Positions 22,901 through 35,290 are shown, counted from the stretch's first letter. The stretch is 64,000 nt of DNA from Megalobrama amblycephala (GCF_018812025.1 NC_063057.1:15617963-15681962), one strand, 5' to 3'. Notes: generated from the letters alone by a model not told the origin. Made by a program: numbers and translations.

Positions 22901-25776
22901 TGATTATATGTATATAATACTTTACTTATTTCATAGTCTTAAAAATGTGCATTGCGGCTCTATTCCAAGACTGAATGTTCTGTATAGAAAATACACAGCT
23001 GGCTAATGAAGGTTTGAAACGCAATTATGCGTAACCTAAGACTATATAAAAGGTATTTACTCAATTAAACATCCTTAAAGAGCATAATTTTCGTGAGAGT
23101 GTGGCATTTTTCTCTCAATGTTTGCATCTGTACAAGTGAAGTTGTGCAGAAATCCCTTATATAGAGATAGGTGGGTGTGTATTATGCTAATTACTTACTA
23201 CAGGCACACACAGTGCTTCATTCTTAGAATAACGGAGATCCATCAATATTACAATGAGAGCAATTTAACGCTATGCACCTGTGGTGAATCCAACTGAACT
23301 TTTGCAGGAAAACCTTTTTGTATAAATGTACCTTGTACGCAATTATTAATTAATGAGAACCACTGTGAGCATGTTTATAAATGGAGTTTTAAATGTTTTA
23401 CCTCTCAGATAAGGTCACGTTCAGTATTTTGTATTGCTAGCAGGTAAAGCCGTCAATGCTGGCATTATGATGAGTGCTGACAAATCACCACTGGCTTCGG
23501 GAGGTTTTTAACACCCTATTAAGAATGCTCCGCAGGGAAACCGCATAATCCATTTCCTTGACAACAGTTGGAAAGGAAATGCACATTTTTTTTTAAAAAT
23601 CTATAGCTAAAATACTCTATTCCTTTCCTTTCTTTCTGTTGCCTCGGCAACCACAGGAATGGATGCAGGTCAGAGCTGGGGGAGGGTAATCAGCATAAGC
23701 AACTAAACACTCGCAAAACGACTCATTACACACAAACATATGCACAAGCATCCGATTCAGTCGCACAATGTATAGGATTTAGTAACAGCTCCATTATACA
23801 TCAGTACAGTTTAAGCCTGTATGTGGACTACAGTTCCCATGAGTCTGTGGCTCACCTGTGAATGCCACCTGTTTTAGTAACAATCTCACTGCTATCTGCA
23901 CTATGACAGCTTCTGAAAAGCAACAGATCCTTTTGGCAAAGCTGTAGTTGTGAAATTGTTTCATTATAGAGCCACAGTCTGCAACAAATAAATCAGAAGT
24001 CTTAAAGTGTAGAGCCATACACAAGAACAAAACAGATTACAATGACTCACTGCATCTGCTCAAAGACATCCTTCTTGAAGCATGCAAGGTGAAATGAGTA
24101 AAACTATTTTAATAATAGTAAGTTAAGTTCACATTGTGTTCTAATGGTCTGAATACGGTACACTACAAAAAAAAAAAAAAACAAAAAAAATCATTCCCTT
24201 AATCAGTATTTGTGTCATGTTTTCCAGTCTTAGACTTAACTAAAGATATAGTCTGAAAGTTTTCTTTTGACCTCAGGCAAATAGTTTATTAGATTTATGC
24301 TTAGAACAAAGAAAACAATTTTCCAGTGAATAAAGTATGCACAATTCAGAATATATTATCTGAAAACAAGCCTTAATATCAATCATAAATAATGCAAGAT
24401 TGATTCTTAAGTAAATTTGTTGTTTTAAGCGTATTTACACATTTCTTTTGTATTTTGCAGTGTAGTGTTTGATTTACACCAACCACTGTGTGTGCAAACA
24501 TTAATTAAATGTTAGAAAATTAGTTCATGGGTGACTTTTGTGGTTTTTAGTGCACTTTCAGTTCATCAGATCAGCAGAAAAACAGCATAACTGATCAACA
24601 ACATGGATTGTGGTGTGCTGGGCAACCCACAAAGCTTGACCTAGGTGATCTTAGCAAGATTACCTAGGTCAACCAGCTTAAAAAAATAATACCAGCTGAC
24701 CTGCTTAAGCAGTTAAACACACTATTCAGATCCATCAGATAGACCAGAACCAACAACCCCATACACCAGCACTAACCATCATATGGTTTATTAGAATAAG
24801 CCTAGTATAATTTTTGCAAGTTGACCATTCTGCCTTCTGTGCTACATTTAAACCAAAAGTGTGATCTCTCTCTGCAGAAGAATTTACTGGTAATCATAAA
24901 TGTGCAGACAGTATTGATCGACTCTTCCAACTTGCCCCTTTATCTCTACAGGTGCTCCTACACAACCATGATTGTTTTGGTGGTTAAACACTGATTGCTT
25001 TAACACTTTCTCCTCCAAACACACACCAACACACACCAGGCAAACACATTCATGCATCTGAACACGCCCACGGTGGACATGTTTTCTGCATTGTCAGAGG
25101 TGTGACGTTGACCACGTGTTGGAATGCAATGTATCAATGAGTACCCATGCAGCACTGCATTGACAACAAAAGGACTATTTACCATAATATGTACAACAAT
25201 ATGTACAACATAAGGTATTATGTTATTTATTCTATTACTAATAATATTTTGTTTATCATATATTCTTTTTCTATTATATATTTTGTTTATTTTTTATGTA
25301 TAATTGATATTTTCCTATAATATGGCTTTTTACTGAACACCTACTTACTAAAACTTCTAAAATTTTCTAAACTAAATCCCTTTGCTTTCCAAAGTTCCCA
25401 AAGTGCTGATATTAGAGTACAGACAAGAAACATATAAGCCAGGCATTAAATTTACATGTTAAATGTCACACAATCCAAGGAAATACTATAGCCTTCATAA
25501 CCTTTAAAGTCTACAGAATCAATGCTGAGCATTTTCCAACAATCATGTAACAGGAGACCAACAAATTAAGACACTGAGGACCAAAGTACAGAACATCTCA
25601 CATAATCACAAAACAGCTTACCTGAGAACAAACAGAGAACAACAAACATTCAAGTACACATGCAAACCCACACCACCCACAAGAAGCAACTGATGACTAA
25701 TAAAAAAAAAAAAAAGACATGCTCATAAAACTGCCTGTAGGGAAAACAGAGATGGAAGTGTGAAGGAGACACTCAC
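22901..25776. other. intron stretch between anks1b exons, no gene seen
   Basis: Mostly unique-looking sequence. A 48-bp imperfect palindrome at about 24630-24680 (AAGCTTGACCTAGGTGATCT against AAGATTACCTAGGTCAACCA) and a few A runs are the only structures noted. Confidence 0.5.
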
Positions 25777-26016
25777 CATAAACTGAACGTTGTCGAAGCC
25801 ATTAGACAGCAGGTGGTTTTCGTACTGCACCAGACCGATGTTGTCCAACCACTGTCCCACGGACTGGACGGGGCAGCGGGGGCCTATCAAGGGGTGTAGA
25901 GGGAGGCGTTTGAGAAGTGAGTAGCCGTCCACCCGGTAGCAGCGACAGTCCGGCTGTGAGAGCTGGCACTGCCACATCATGTTCCGCGCAAAGTGACTGT
26001 CAAACGAACCCGCCAT
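25777..26016 (-). CDS. anks1b: anks1b dual-use exon: internal first exon or SAM1 N-terminal exon
   Basis: Read from the ATG at 26016, the exon gives 80 residues starting [12 protein letters not shown], then a second start reading MMWQC, then [22 protein letters not shown] and [19 protein letters not shown]. The donor GTGAGT starts at 25776. The MMWQC start is characteristic of the short AIDA-1/EB-1 isoforms of ANKS1B, which lack ankyrin repeats. The second half is the first part of SAM1. Within the exon, TTGATAG|GC at 25884/25883 is an acceptor after a pyrimidine-rich stretch. Used as such, the exon shrinks to 107 nt, and the first base left over from 29348 plus GC restores a Gly codon in frame. 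The upstream ATG has A at -3 and G at +4. Which start is used in vivo is an inference; the frame also stays open upstream to 26256. Confidence 0.92.
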
Positions 26017-26735
26017 GCTCAACAAGCGACGGAGAGCGCGAGCGGAAACGGGAGAGACAGAAAGAGCGAGAAAAAGGACGTAGAAAAGTGATTTCAAGGA
26101 AACTAAGAAACTAATGCTTAGAAAACAGTTGAGAAAGGGAAGAAAACAGAAAGGGAGAGCAAAGTAGAAGAGGGTCCTCTCAGGAGAGTGAGCGTTAGGG
26201 TCCGTGCTGGTGGAGAAGTACGCCGGCTGTGGAGGTAGACATGCTGAAGGCTCCAAATTACATCCACAAGAAAGGAGAGAGATGTGCGATCACCAACCAC
26301 CGCTTCGGTCGCTGTGCTGCTCAACCTGTGTCTCAATGTGTGGACAGTGCAGGCATGTGCATGTGTGCGTTTGCAAATGCGGGAGGGAGCGAGCGTGTGT
26401 GTGTGTGAAAGAGGACAGGAATGACAGCGTGCAGCTTGCTTGGTAGAATTCTGTTTCTCCAGCACTCCCACACTCATTTGTATGCCTCTGCATCCTGTGC
26501 CACTGTGCGCTCTCTCTCTCTCTCCCTCCCTCTTGGTCTCTCTTTCTCCCTCCCTTCTTTCCACTAGCTGTACCTCACATTGCCGATAATAGCCATCAGA
26601 TCAACCCCAGCCTCTTTGTCTGAGTGCAGAAGCTGCTGTTGCTCCCTCCCACACGTACACTCACATACACACACACACTCTGTGGGCGTCTGTGAGCACT
26701 GGTGGAATGGCAACACAAACGGGCTTTCTGTGGAC
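26017..26735 (-). promoter_or_regulatory. probable internal promoter and 5' UTR of short anks1b isoforms
   Basis: Sequence directly 5' (minus strand) of the MAGSF/MMWQC starts. It is pyrimidine-rich on the transcript strand with scattered CpGs around 25990-26060 and CA/CT microsatellite-like stretches at 26380-26540. No clear TATA box is seen. The role follows from the exon at 25777-26016 resembling the first exon of ankyrin-less AIDA-1 isoforms; the transcription start is unknown. Confidence 0.45.
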
Positions 26736-28930
26736 AGAAAAATGAGGGACCACTGCAGAGGAGAGGCGAGGCAAAAGTATGGGAGAGGCAAGGAGAGGAG
26801 ATGAGACAAGAGGAGAGGAGATGACAGAAGAGGTGAAAGTAAAGGTGAGAAGAGATGAAAGGAGAAGATGCCAGACAAACGGCAACAATAGAGGTGGCAA
26901 AAAGGAGAGAGGAGGAGAAAGAAGGGAGGAGAGGTAAAGTGGAGGCTGTGAAAGAAAAGGCGAGGAGACAAGAGGAAGGGTGAAAGTTAAGATGGGATGA
27001 GAGTCAAATAGAAGAGGAGGTGAAAGAAGAAGAGGAGGTGAGAGGACAGGTGAGGGGAGATGTTCAAGAACCGGAGAGGAGGTGGGAGGAGGGGAGAGAC
27101 GAAAGGAGACAAGGTGAAAGGAAAGGAGGACAAGAAAAGTGAGACATTAAGTAAAGGGGAGAAAAGGCAAAATCAGGTGATGCAAAATGAGAGGAGAGAA
27201 TGGGGGAGGAGAGAGTAGATGCTAACAGAGAGAAAGGGACAGGAAAAGAGAAAAGAGTGAAATGAGAGGAAAAAATGACAGGAGAGGAGATGAAAGGAGA
27301 AGTTAAAGGAGTGGGGACAGGGGTGGAGACAAGAGGAGGGGCAAAAAGAGAAGGCAGAGGAGGTGGGAGAAGCGGCAAAAGGAAAAGAGGCAAAAAGAAG
27401 AGGTGAGACAAGAGAATGAGAAGAAGCAACAGGAGGTGAGAGGAGAAGGCAGGAGGCAAGAGGAGAGGTGAAAAAGAGGAGGTGATAGGAGAGGAGAGAA
27501 AGACAGGAAAGGATACAGAGAAAAAGGGACAGAAAAAGAGGAAAGAGTGAAATGAGAGGAGAGAATGACAGGAGGGGAGGCAAAAGAAGAGGCTAAAGGA
27601 GTGGGGACAGGGGTGGAGACAAGAAGAGAGGCAAGGAGAGGAGAAGGGAAAGGAGGTGGGAGAAGCGGCAAAAGGAAAGGAGGCAAAAAGAAGAGGAGAC
27701 AGGAGGTGAGAGGAGAATCAAAAAAGAGGAAATAGAAGAGGAGGTGAAATGAGAGGAGAGAAAAAACTGTAAAAGATACAAGAAGCAACACAAAATGAAA
27801 GGGGATAGGTGGAGAGACTAGAGGTGAAAGGAGGCAAAAAGTGAGAGAAGAGAATGAGAGGAGGCAACAGGAGACAAGAGGAGAACCAAAAGGAGAGGAA
27901 AGGAGGTGAGAGGAGAAGAGAGTAGGCAAAGGGAAAGGATACAAAAGAGGAGGAGTTGAGACAAGATAATGAGAAGAGGCGACAGGAGGTGAGAGGAGAA
28001 GACAGGAGGCAAGAGGAGAGGTGAAAAAGAGGAGGAAATAGGAGAGGAGGTGATAGGAGAGGAGAGAAAGACAGGAAAGGATACAGAGAAAAAGGGATAG
28101 AAAAAGAGGAAAGAGTGAAATGAGAGGAGAGAATGACAGGAGAGGAGGCAAAAGAAGAGGCTAAAGGAGTGGGGACAGGGGTGGAGACAAGAGGAGAGGC
28201 AAGGAGAGGAGAAGGGAGAGGAGGTGGCAAAAGGAAAGGAGGCAAAAAGAAGAGGAGACAGGAGGTGAGAGGAGAAGGCAGGAGGCAAGAGGAGAAGCAA
28301 AAAAGAGGAAATAGAAGAGGAGGTGAAATGAGAGGAGAGAAAAACAGTAAAGGATACAAGAAGCGACACAAAATGAAAGGGGATAGGTGGAGAGACTAGA
28401 GGTGAAAGGAGGCAAAAAGTGAGAGAAGAGAATGAGAGGAGGCAACAGGAGACAAGAGGAGAACCAAAAGGAGAGGAAAGGAGGTGAGAGGAGAAGAGAG
28501 TAGGCAAAGGGAAAAGATACAGAAGAAAAGGAGTTGAGACAAGATAATGAGAAGAGGCGACAGAAGGTGAGCGGAGAAGACAGGAGGCAAGAAGGTGAAA
28601 GGAGAGGCAAAGGAGATGGGGAAAATAGGAGAGGAGGGAATGACAGGAAAGGAGACAAGAGAGAGGCGAATGGAGGCAAAAGGTGAGAGGAGAGAATGAG
28701 AGGAGGCAACAGGAGACAAGTGGAGAGGAGAGAGGAAAGGAGGTGAGAGGAGAAGAGAGGAGGCAAAAGGAAAGAAAAAAGGTGAAAGAGGGTTTAAAAG
28801 AAAGGAGACAAGAGATGTGGCAAAAAGAAAGGATGTGAGATGAAAGAATGAAATGAGGCAAGGGGAGAGGAGAGAGGACAGGAGGTGAGAGGAGAAAAGA
28901 TTAAGTAAGAGGACAGACGAGGAGAGAATA
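26736..28930. repeat. polypurine (GA/GGA-rich) tract of about 2.2 kb with higher-order tandem duplication
   Basis: The plus strand is almost purely A and G (AGGAGAGGAGA-type words). Words such as GTGGGGACAGGGGTGGAGAC recur at 27311, 27601 and 28169, and GGGGATAGGTGGAGAGACTA at 27801 and 28379, giving a duplicated block of about 0.57 kb plus a shorter 0.29-kb spacing. Long Ser/Leu/Pro-rich minus-strand frames across it are composition artefacts. It lies in the intron upstream of the internal anks1b first exon. Confidence 0.95.
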
Positions 28931-30816
28931 TTAATTCCCTCATTATTAGCTTTAATGGGTTTCACTATCATTGCTGTGAGAATCTCAGGACAGTGATCTC
29001 CAGTCAATGAGATATTCCTTTCCCTCTCAGTGTGAACAACAAAACTGTCCCAAGATCAGTGCTTAGAGGTCTAAACTGTCCATCCACTTCTTGTCCCCTT
29101 GCTCTCATTATGACTACAGGAAGAGCACAGAGACGAGAGGAGAGCGCACAGTAACCATGGTTACATCTCAAAAAGCTCCCTGTCTATGAGCGGGTCTTTG
29201 ACACTACTGAAGGAAACCCTCCTGTCTCACAGTGCTGCACACTTCACAGCCGTTAGTTGATATTCTTATCAAGCCATGAGCTCCCTATAGTTATGGATAT
29301 AGGCTAAATCTAGTGCATCAACACCACACATACACAGACACACAAACCTGAGTGATTCTCCGTAATCCCCTCCAACTCTGTGCCAATTCCAGCACCTATG
29401 GAGCTCATAATCTTGTCAATCTGTGGAGAGGAAGAGAGAGAGAGAGATAAATTGTGTGTTTGCATAACGGAAGGCTCTCATCTCTATTTTTATATTCTTA
29501 TTCCATGGCATTTCCCCACAGACTTCTCCTCATTGCTCTTTTCCCACAAGCTCACTTTCAGCTTTTCGTAAATGCCAGTAATTGTGCTCCAAAACCACTT
29601 AATTGTTGGCTAAAAGCTGGGGGAGAAATGAGAATTTTGGGAAGGTAATTTATCACAATCAGCTTCGTTTAAGAATATGTCAGTTCGGAGAGAACAGGGA
29701 GAGTGTTTTTTGATGAATGTCTCCTCATTAAAATGACAGTGATGTTCGGAGCGAAGAAAGTGTCGTTTCACATCCTTAAAGCCGAACACCTGCCTTCAAA
29801 GAACAGCCCTCGCTGTCTCCCAGCGGACCCTTTTTTTTACTCCAAAGAGAAAGCCGCTCGGAAGCCCCAGACTAACGGATGCAGAACTCTCCCCTCTCCC
29901 CTTTGATCAGTTATTTCTAATATATGTTCTCCTTTGAAGACTTGACAGCCGGGTGAGGCTGGGGAGGAAAATGCTGTGACGCATTAAATTTATTGACTAT
30001 GGAGTTTTAGTTGTCATATGAAGCGGGAAGCCCTCCTGTATCTAAACAGAAGCACTGACCTGAAAGAGATATGACTCTAAAGAAGAATTCACAGAATATT
30101 GGAGACTGAGACTCTATTTTATCATGTGTACTTTGTTTATTTGATCTTTGATAATGTTGCAATAGGGTAAAAAGATGTTTGAGTCATATTTTTGTCATTA
30201 TTCTACTGATAATTAAGCATATTTTCCCCAAAATATCTCATTAATGTAAAAAAATTGAAATAGCAAGTATTTAAACATGATGGTAATGAGAATTTGAGGG
30301 TTAAATGTGCTTAACTGTCATAAATGAAAATCAAAATAATCCTGGATTTCATTATGCAAACAACACCTTATTTATTATTTTAATTATAGACATGTTTTTG
30401 TTTTGATTTATTAGTTAACTCAGTATAATTAGGATGTCATTATTCAAAGACACTTCCTCCATTAATTGACTGATTGCTTGACTTTTATATGCTACATTAC
30501 CCTGAATAAAAGCTGCCCTAGTAAAAACAGATCACCATCAGTGCAAAACAGAAGCGCAAACGTGTTCCAGGCCTATCATTATGCATATTTTATATATTAA
30601 AGAAACACATTAAAAATCATTTAGCTGCCATGACAACATTGTTGAATAATTTAGGCTTTCTGGCGAAAGGGCATGATTTTTTACATCACACATCAAAAAC
30701 ATACGCCGAGCATCGAAAGAAAACCTTTCAAGCCAGTCAGCTTGGTTACTTCAAGCTAAGTGAATTAATTAAGTGGAAATGATTCTGCAATTAGCTGGTA
30801 ATTAAAACGTTATTAC
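28931..30816. other. intron sequence around the 29.4-kb exon
   Basis: Apart from the exon at 29348-29420 I see nothing coding or repetitive enough to call. Confidence 0.5.
29348..29420 (-). CDS. anks1b: anks1b short linker exon (IDKIMSSIGAGI)
   Basis: This 73-nt exon encodes 24 residues, IDKIMSSIGAGIGTELEG followed by ITENHS, plus one base of a Gly codon. The acceptor CCACAG lies just above 29420 and the donor GTTTGT starts at 29347. It joins in phase 0 to the SFTAEWEE end of the preceding exon, giving the WEE-IDKIMSSIGAGI junction typical of ANKS1 proteins. The leftover first base is exactly what the internal acceptor at 25884 of the next exon requires. The exon is too short to stand out as an open frame and was found from the conserved IDKIMSSIG block and its splice signals. 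Confidence 0.9.
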
Positions 30817-31463
30817 CTCTTCCCACTCTGCCGTAAAGGAGGGGGTTCTCTCCAGTCTGTTGGGGCTGCTTTTACCGGGGCTGCTCTGCCCTCTGGAGCT
30901 CCACTGCTCTTCCTCGATGGGTGACACAGCCACCAGGTTAGAGTCTGATTTGGAGAAATTTCTGGACAGCTGAAGGTCCAACACATTTTTTGGCATGGAC
31001 CTCATCCTCCCAAGTGTGCAGGCTCTTTCTTCGTAGCCGGTATTGCTGCTCGCTGGGCTATTGCCGCCCGTGCTGTTGCTCCGGGCCTCCCCGTTCCTCA
31101 CATGCACGCCTGTGGTCTTGTCACCCTGTCCGCCGAGCGTAAACGTGCCCTGGTTGACCTGTGTGTGAAAAATCGTCCTGTAGACTATCTGCGGTTTGGC
31201 TTCTCTTTGGGTCTTAAGGGCAGAAGCCTCACTGCCGGTGCGAGGGAACGGAGGAGAGTACTCGGGCGCTCTGAGAAAATTCCCGTGCCGGAGCGGAGGC
31301 TCAGGACCGCTGAACTTTCGCACTTTGCCGTAGAGTTGGTAAGGGTTATCGGGGGATTCACAGGCAGGAGATGAGCCGTGAAGGAGGCCGGCAAACTGCT
31401 CGGGAACGTGGCTGTTTCTCCGGTCGTCTCGCTCTATGCAGTCTTTCTGGTGTGCTGCCTCAT
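30817..31463 (-). CDS. anks1b: anks1b coding exon, Ser-rich linker upstream of the SAM domains (partial gene)
   Basis: This 647-nt exon has an acceptor (T-rich tract then TTGCAG) just above 31463 and a donor GTAATA starting at 30816. It begins with the last two bases of an Asp codon and then encodes 215 residues with no stop. The product is the Ser/Pro/Arg-rich linker between the ankyrin repeats and the SAM domains of the ANKS1B scaffold. Recognisable blocks are KPQIVYRTIFHTQVNQG, RMRSMPKNVLDLQLSRNFSK, LVAVSPIEEEQW and the closing NRLERTPSFTAEWEE, which I recall as conserved in ANKS1A/ANKS1B proteins. ANKS1B is a postsynaptic scaffold whose fragments can reach the nucleus. The exon ends in phase 0, matching the exon at 29420-29348. 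Upstream ankyrin exons are not visible and should lie beyond the right edge. The b paralogue is chosen because of the MMWQ-type alternative exon at 25.8 kb. Confidence 0.93.
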
Positions 31464-33124
31464 CTGCAAGGGGGAAAAAAAAAAACATTTAAAATGTAAC
31501 ACAATGTCTCTATGAGCGCCTGGACAGTGTACTCACTTTAACAAAAAAAAAAATGAAAGAAAGATACAAATGTGTCCTCATTCTGATGTACAAGCATCCA
31601 GGCAGACGCCAGATATGAACTAGTGTTGTGTATGTGTATGTCACTTGGTTGACTTGCTGTTGAGACAAGCACCAAATGAGTGCCTGAGGCTGGGGGCAAG
31701 CCAATCTGTTCAGTGGGATGAGAGAGACCTTGTTCTTATCCTCCTTTTGTACCCTATGGCCTACAGAGGACTGTATCCTGTACTGTCCCGTGTAAAGAAG
31801 CCCAGGACCCCTTCACTAAAGAGCTCTTAAAAGCTGTCCTCAGGCAGCATGTGATCTGTAGTGTAAATGAGGACAGATCTCAGTTCATGGAGGTCACTGG
31901 GTTTATTCAGGTGTTGATAAATATGAACGGTGTATTTATTTTTAGGCTCATATGTTTAAATTCCAGTAAGGGCGTCTGCATTCATCAAAATGTAGGTGTT
32001 CTTCCTGTTTTCTGTTTATTCAGTACAGTCATGAGCGTTGGAGGTTTTTTTTTTTTTTTTGCTTGTTAAAATGTAAACAAATATTAATAATAGCTAGATT
32101 TTTAGAAAAAAAAAACATGAAAAAAAAAACATTGAAAAGTCGAAAAAATTCATTTTCTAAGTTCAATCTTACAAAAGTAATAGCACACCTTTCCTTAATA
32201 AGCCGTATGACTTGAGGTATCATTCATGTCTGTAGCACAAAATGTGTGAGACATTTTATGCACCTGAATTCAACTCAGTCTGTGTGAATCCCTAACCTTT
32301 AAGTTTGAGCAATAGCATGGGCGTCGGAAGCAAAAAAAATGTGGGTGTGTCCTCCCCCAGAAAAATTTTACTGGAGTAGATCTGTGTTGTTTCCCAACCT
32401 TTTTTTTTTTTTTTTGCCACCGCACAGTTTCGATATGTAAAAAATCCCACAGCACACCACTAAGCACTAAAGTAACAAAATAGCACAAACATGCGTTGCT
32501 TAAAATGGCATATTAAATCTGGATATTATATTAAAAGTAGTAATCACATTTAATGTGAAACTTGAGCTTAAATCAGGTAGGAACACAATAACGTCAAACA
32601 GTTATATGATGTTGCTGGTGATTATGATAAAACAACAAATTTAGGCTACATATCATTGCTGTTGGGTGGAAACCTCATATTTTTTAGATAATTATTTGCC
32701 ATCAAAATTGGTATTATGGCTTTGTATATCTTTTTATGAAAATTAAGCAGGAATTACAAGGTTTTTGAACAGAGAATGAATATTTTGTTTGTCACTGGAA
32801 CAGCTGCTTCTGTGTTTTCATCACCTTACAGGTTATAAAGTTTATTGTAGCTATGTGATCGCTCAGTTTTTCCTTGTTGTTGAATACATTTGGACAAAAT
32901 CTCATGGTATGAAAGGTGAAGCGCTATGCATAGGATATTTAAAACAGTATATTGGGTATAACTAGACGGCAAATAGCAGACTAAGACTCTTTTCCACTCT
33001 TTAAATACAAAAAAACATTAGCCTTTATAGACGTAGTGTTTCTTGAGAAAAGAAAATACTGTACTTATTCAAAAATCAGTTCTTTATTTATCTTTGCATT
33101 GCAAACAAGCAGAGATCTCCAAAC
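31464..33124. other. intron stretch, no gene seen
   Basis: A runs at 31470-31485 and 32107-32130, a T run at 32046-32060. No further anks1b exon was recognised. Confidence 0.5.
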
Positions 33125-34374
33125 CAGGGTTGCCAGGTTTTCACAACAAACCCCACCCAATTTCTACTTAAAGGTGCCCTAGAATCAAAAATTGAATTTA
33201 CCTGGGCATAGTTGAATAACAAGAGATCAGTACATGGAAATGACATACATTGAGTCTCAAACTCCATTGTTTCCTCCTCCTTATATAAATCTCATTTGTT
33301 TAAACGACCTCCGAAGAACAGGCGAATCTCAACATAACACCGACTGTTACATAACAGTCGGGATCATTAATATGTATGACCCCAATATTTGCATATGCCA
33401 GCCCATGTTCAAGGCATTAGACAAGGGCAAAACGTCTGGATGCGCACAGCTGAATCATCAGACTAAGTAAGCAAGCAAGAACAATAGTGAAAAATGGCAA
33501 ATGGAGCAATAATAACTGACATGATCCATGATATCATGATATTTTTAGTGATATTTGTAAATTGTCTTTCTAAATGTTTCGTTAGCATGTTGTTAATGTA
33601 CTGTTAAATGTGGTTAAAGTTACCATCGTTTCTTACTGTATTCATGGAGACAAGAGAGCCGTCGCTATTTTCATTTTTAAACACTTGCAGTCTGTATAAT
33701 GCATAAACACAACTTCATTCTTTATAAATCTCTCCAACAGTGTGTAATGTTAGCTTTAGCCACGGAGCACTATCAAACTTATTCAGAATCAAATGTATAC
33801 ATCCAAATAAATACTATACTCACATGATCCGACGCATACATGCAGTATGCATGATGAACATCTTGTAAAGATCCATTTGAGGGTTATATTAGCTGTGTGA
33901 ACTTTGTAAATGCACTGTATTATAGTCGAGAGCTCGGGGGGGCAGGGAGCACAACGATTTAAAGGTGCCGCAGCCTGAATCGGTGCATAGTTAATGATGC
34001 CCCAAAATAGGCAGTTAAAAAAATTAATAAAAAAAAATCTATGGGGTATTTTGAGCTGAAACTTCACAGACACATTCAGGGGACACCATAGACTTATATT
34101 ACATCTTGTAAAAACTGGTTCTAGGGCACCTTTAAAATTAGCCCAAAACTAGGCCAATTGCGTTTTTTTGGGGGGGGGGGGGGCCTGGTAAAAAACGTGT
34201 TCCAGGGAGTAAAAACCGAATTTGTGGTAGGGTTTCCCTGGTAAAATTTGCATTCTAAGGGCTAAATATCATGTTATTTGGAGTCACTTCAATCTGCGAA
34301 CATTAAAAACAACATGTGGCAACAGTATTAAAGTAGCCCAATTCTGTGAGAAAACCGCAGACTTGGCAACACTG
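33125..34374. mobile_element. hAT-like element split by a TTAA-type element
   Basis: The left end CAGGGTTGCCAGGTTTTC and right end GAGAAAACCGCAGACTTGGC then AACACTG are inverted repeats. The flanking 8-mers CTCCAAAC (33117-33124) and CTCTAAAC (34375-34382) match at seven of eight positions, consistent with a hAT duplication. It is interrupted by 33172-34131. A G run occurs at 34164-34182. Confidence 0.82.
33172..34131. mobile_element. TTAA-flanked non-autonomous element, copy 1 (AGGTGCCCTAGAA termini)
   Basis: The 960-bp element starts AGGTGCCCTAGAATCAAAAA and ends GGTTCTAGGGCACCT. TTAA is present on both sides (33168-33171 and 34132-34135). It is highly similar throughout to 38765-39715. 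No transposase is seen. The precise TTAA target suggests piggyBac-type mobilisation (inference). Confidence 0.88.
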
Positions 34375-35290
34375 CTCTAAACCGCGTGCAGCACTTCATT
34401 CACAACAGAGGCGGGTGGAGTTATGAGGTTTAACTGACAGTTTGAGGAGCCAAGGGAGTTACAAGGTTTAGTCACAAGCTCTTTTAAATGCTTTTCATTG
34501 GTTAAATGTTTGTAAAACTCTAAGGATGTACGTAAAGTCTGTAAAAAGGTAAAGGATGACCAATAAAACAAAACAAAAATGACTAAATAAGGAGATACAA
34601 AGTTTACACCTGACAGCAACAATATATATACTTTTGTCATAGCATTTGAATTCATTTTATTTTTTGCCATTTGATAATTTTCCACGGCACCCCTGACAAC
34701 CTGTCACAGCACACAAACTGAGTTTAATTTATATGGACTCTGAATGAGCCAAGTGGAATGGATTTGAGGAAGCAGCAGCGTTGAAGTCAAGGCTGTAGCT
34801 AAAACACGGAATGGAGTTCAATTTATTAGGGCATTCCTCAAGTGGAATGGATTTGACTGACGACGCTCTGAAATCCGAACAGATGTATGTGCTGAATTAG
34901 AGATGGTAAAAGTGAGTGGGTCCAATATCATTGAAAAAGTGAGTGCGTCTTGTCCCACCCATATGCAATGGTTTTGATGCCCATTAGCAATAGTAATAGG
35001 TCATGCTTATCAGTAACTAGGTCACTGTGAAATCCGTATAAATTTTTTTTTATCAAATTTTCTGTGCTGATTGTAGAATTTTTATATAAATATGGAACAA
35101 TGGACTTTTGTTTATTTAAGTGTCAAACTGGTATTCAAAAATACTTTTAAAATTAACCAAAATGTAATAAACTTCAAGTTTTCTGCATATGAAAATTACA
35201 CGCAGACCTAACTATAACTAATTATAATAAATGTAAGTAAAATTTGGTCAAATAAACAGACATTTAGTATCTTCAATCAAGCCATTGCAT

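Noticed and set aside
26564..29007. Long minus-strand open frames (up to 347 codons) rich in Ser, Leu, Pro and Phe
   Set aside because: They translate the pyrimidine strand of the polypurine tract, where stop codons cannot easily occur; several frames are open at once and no domain is visible.
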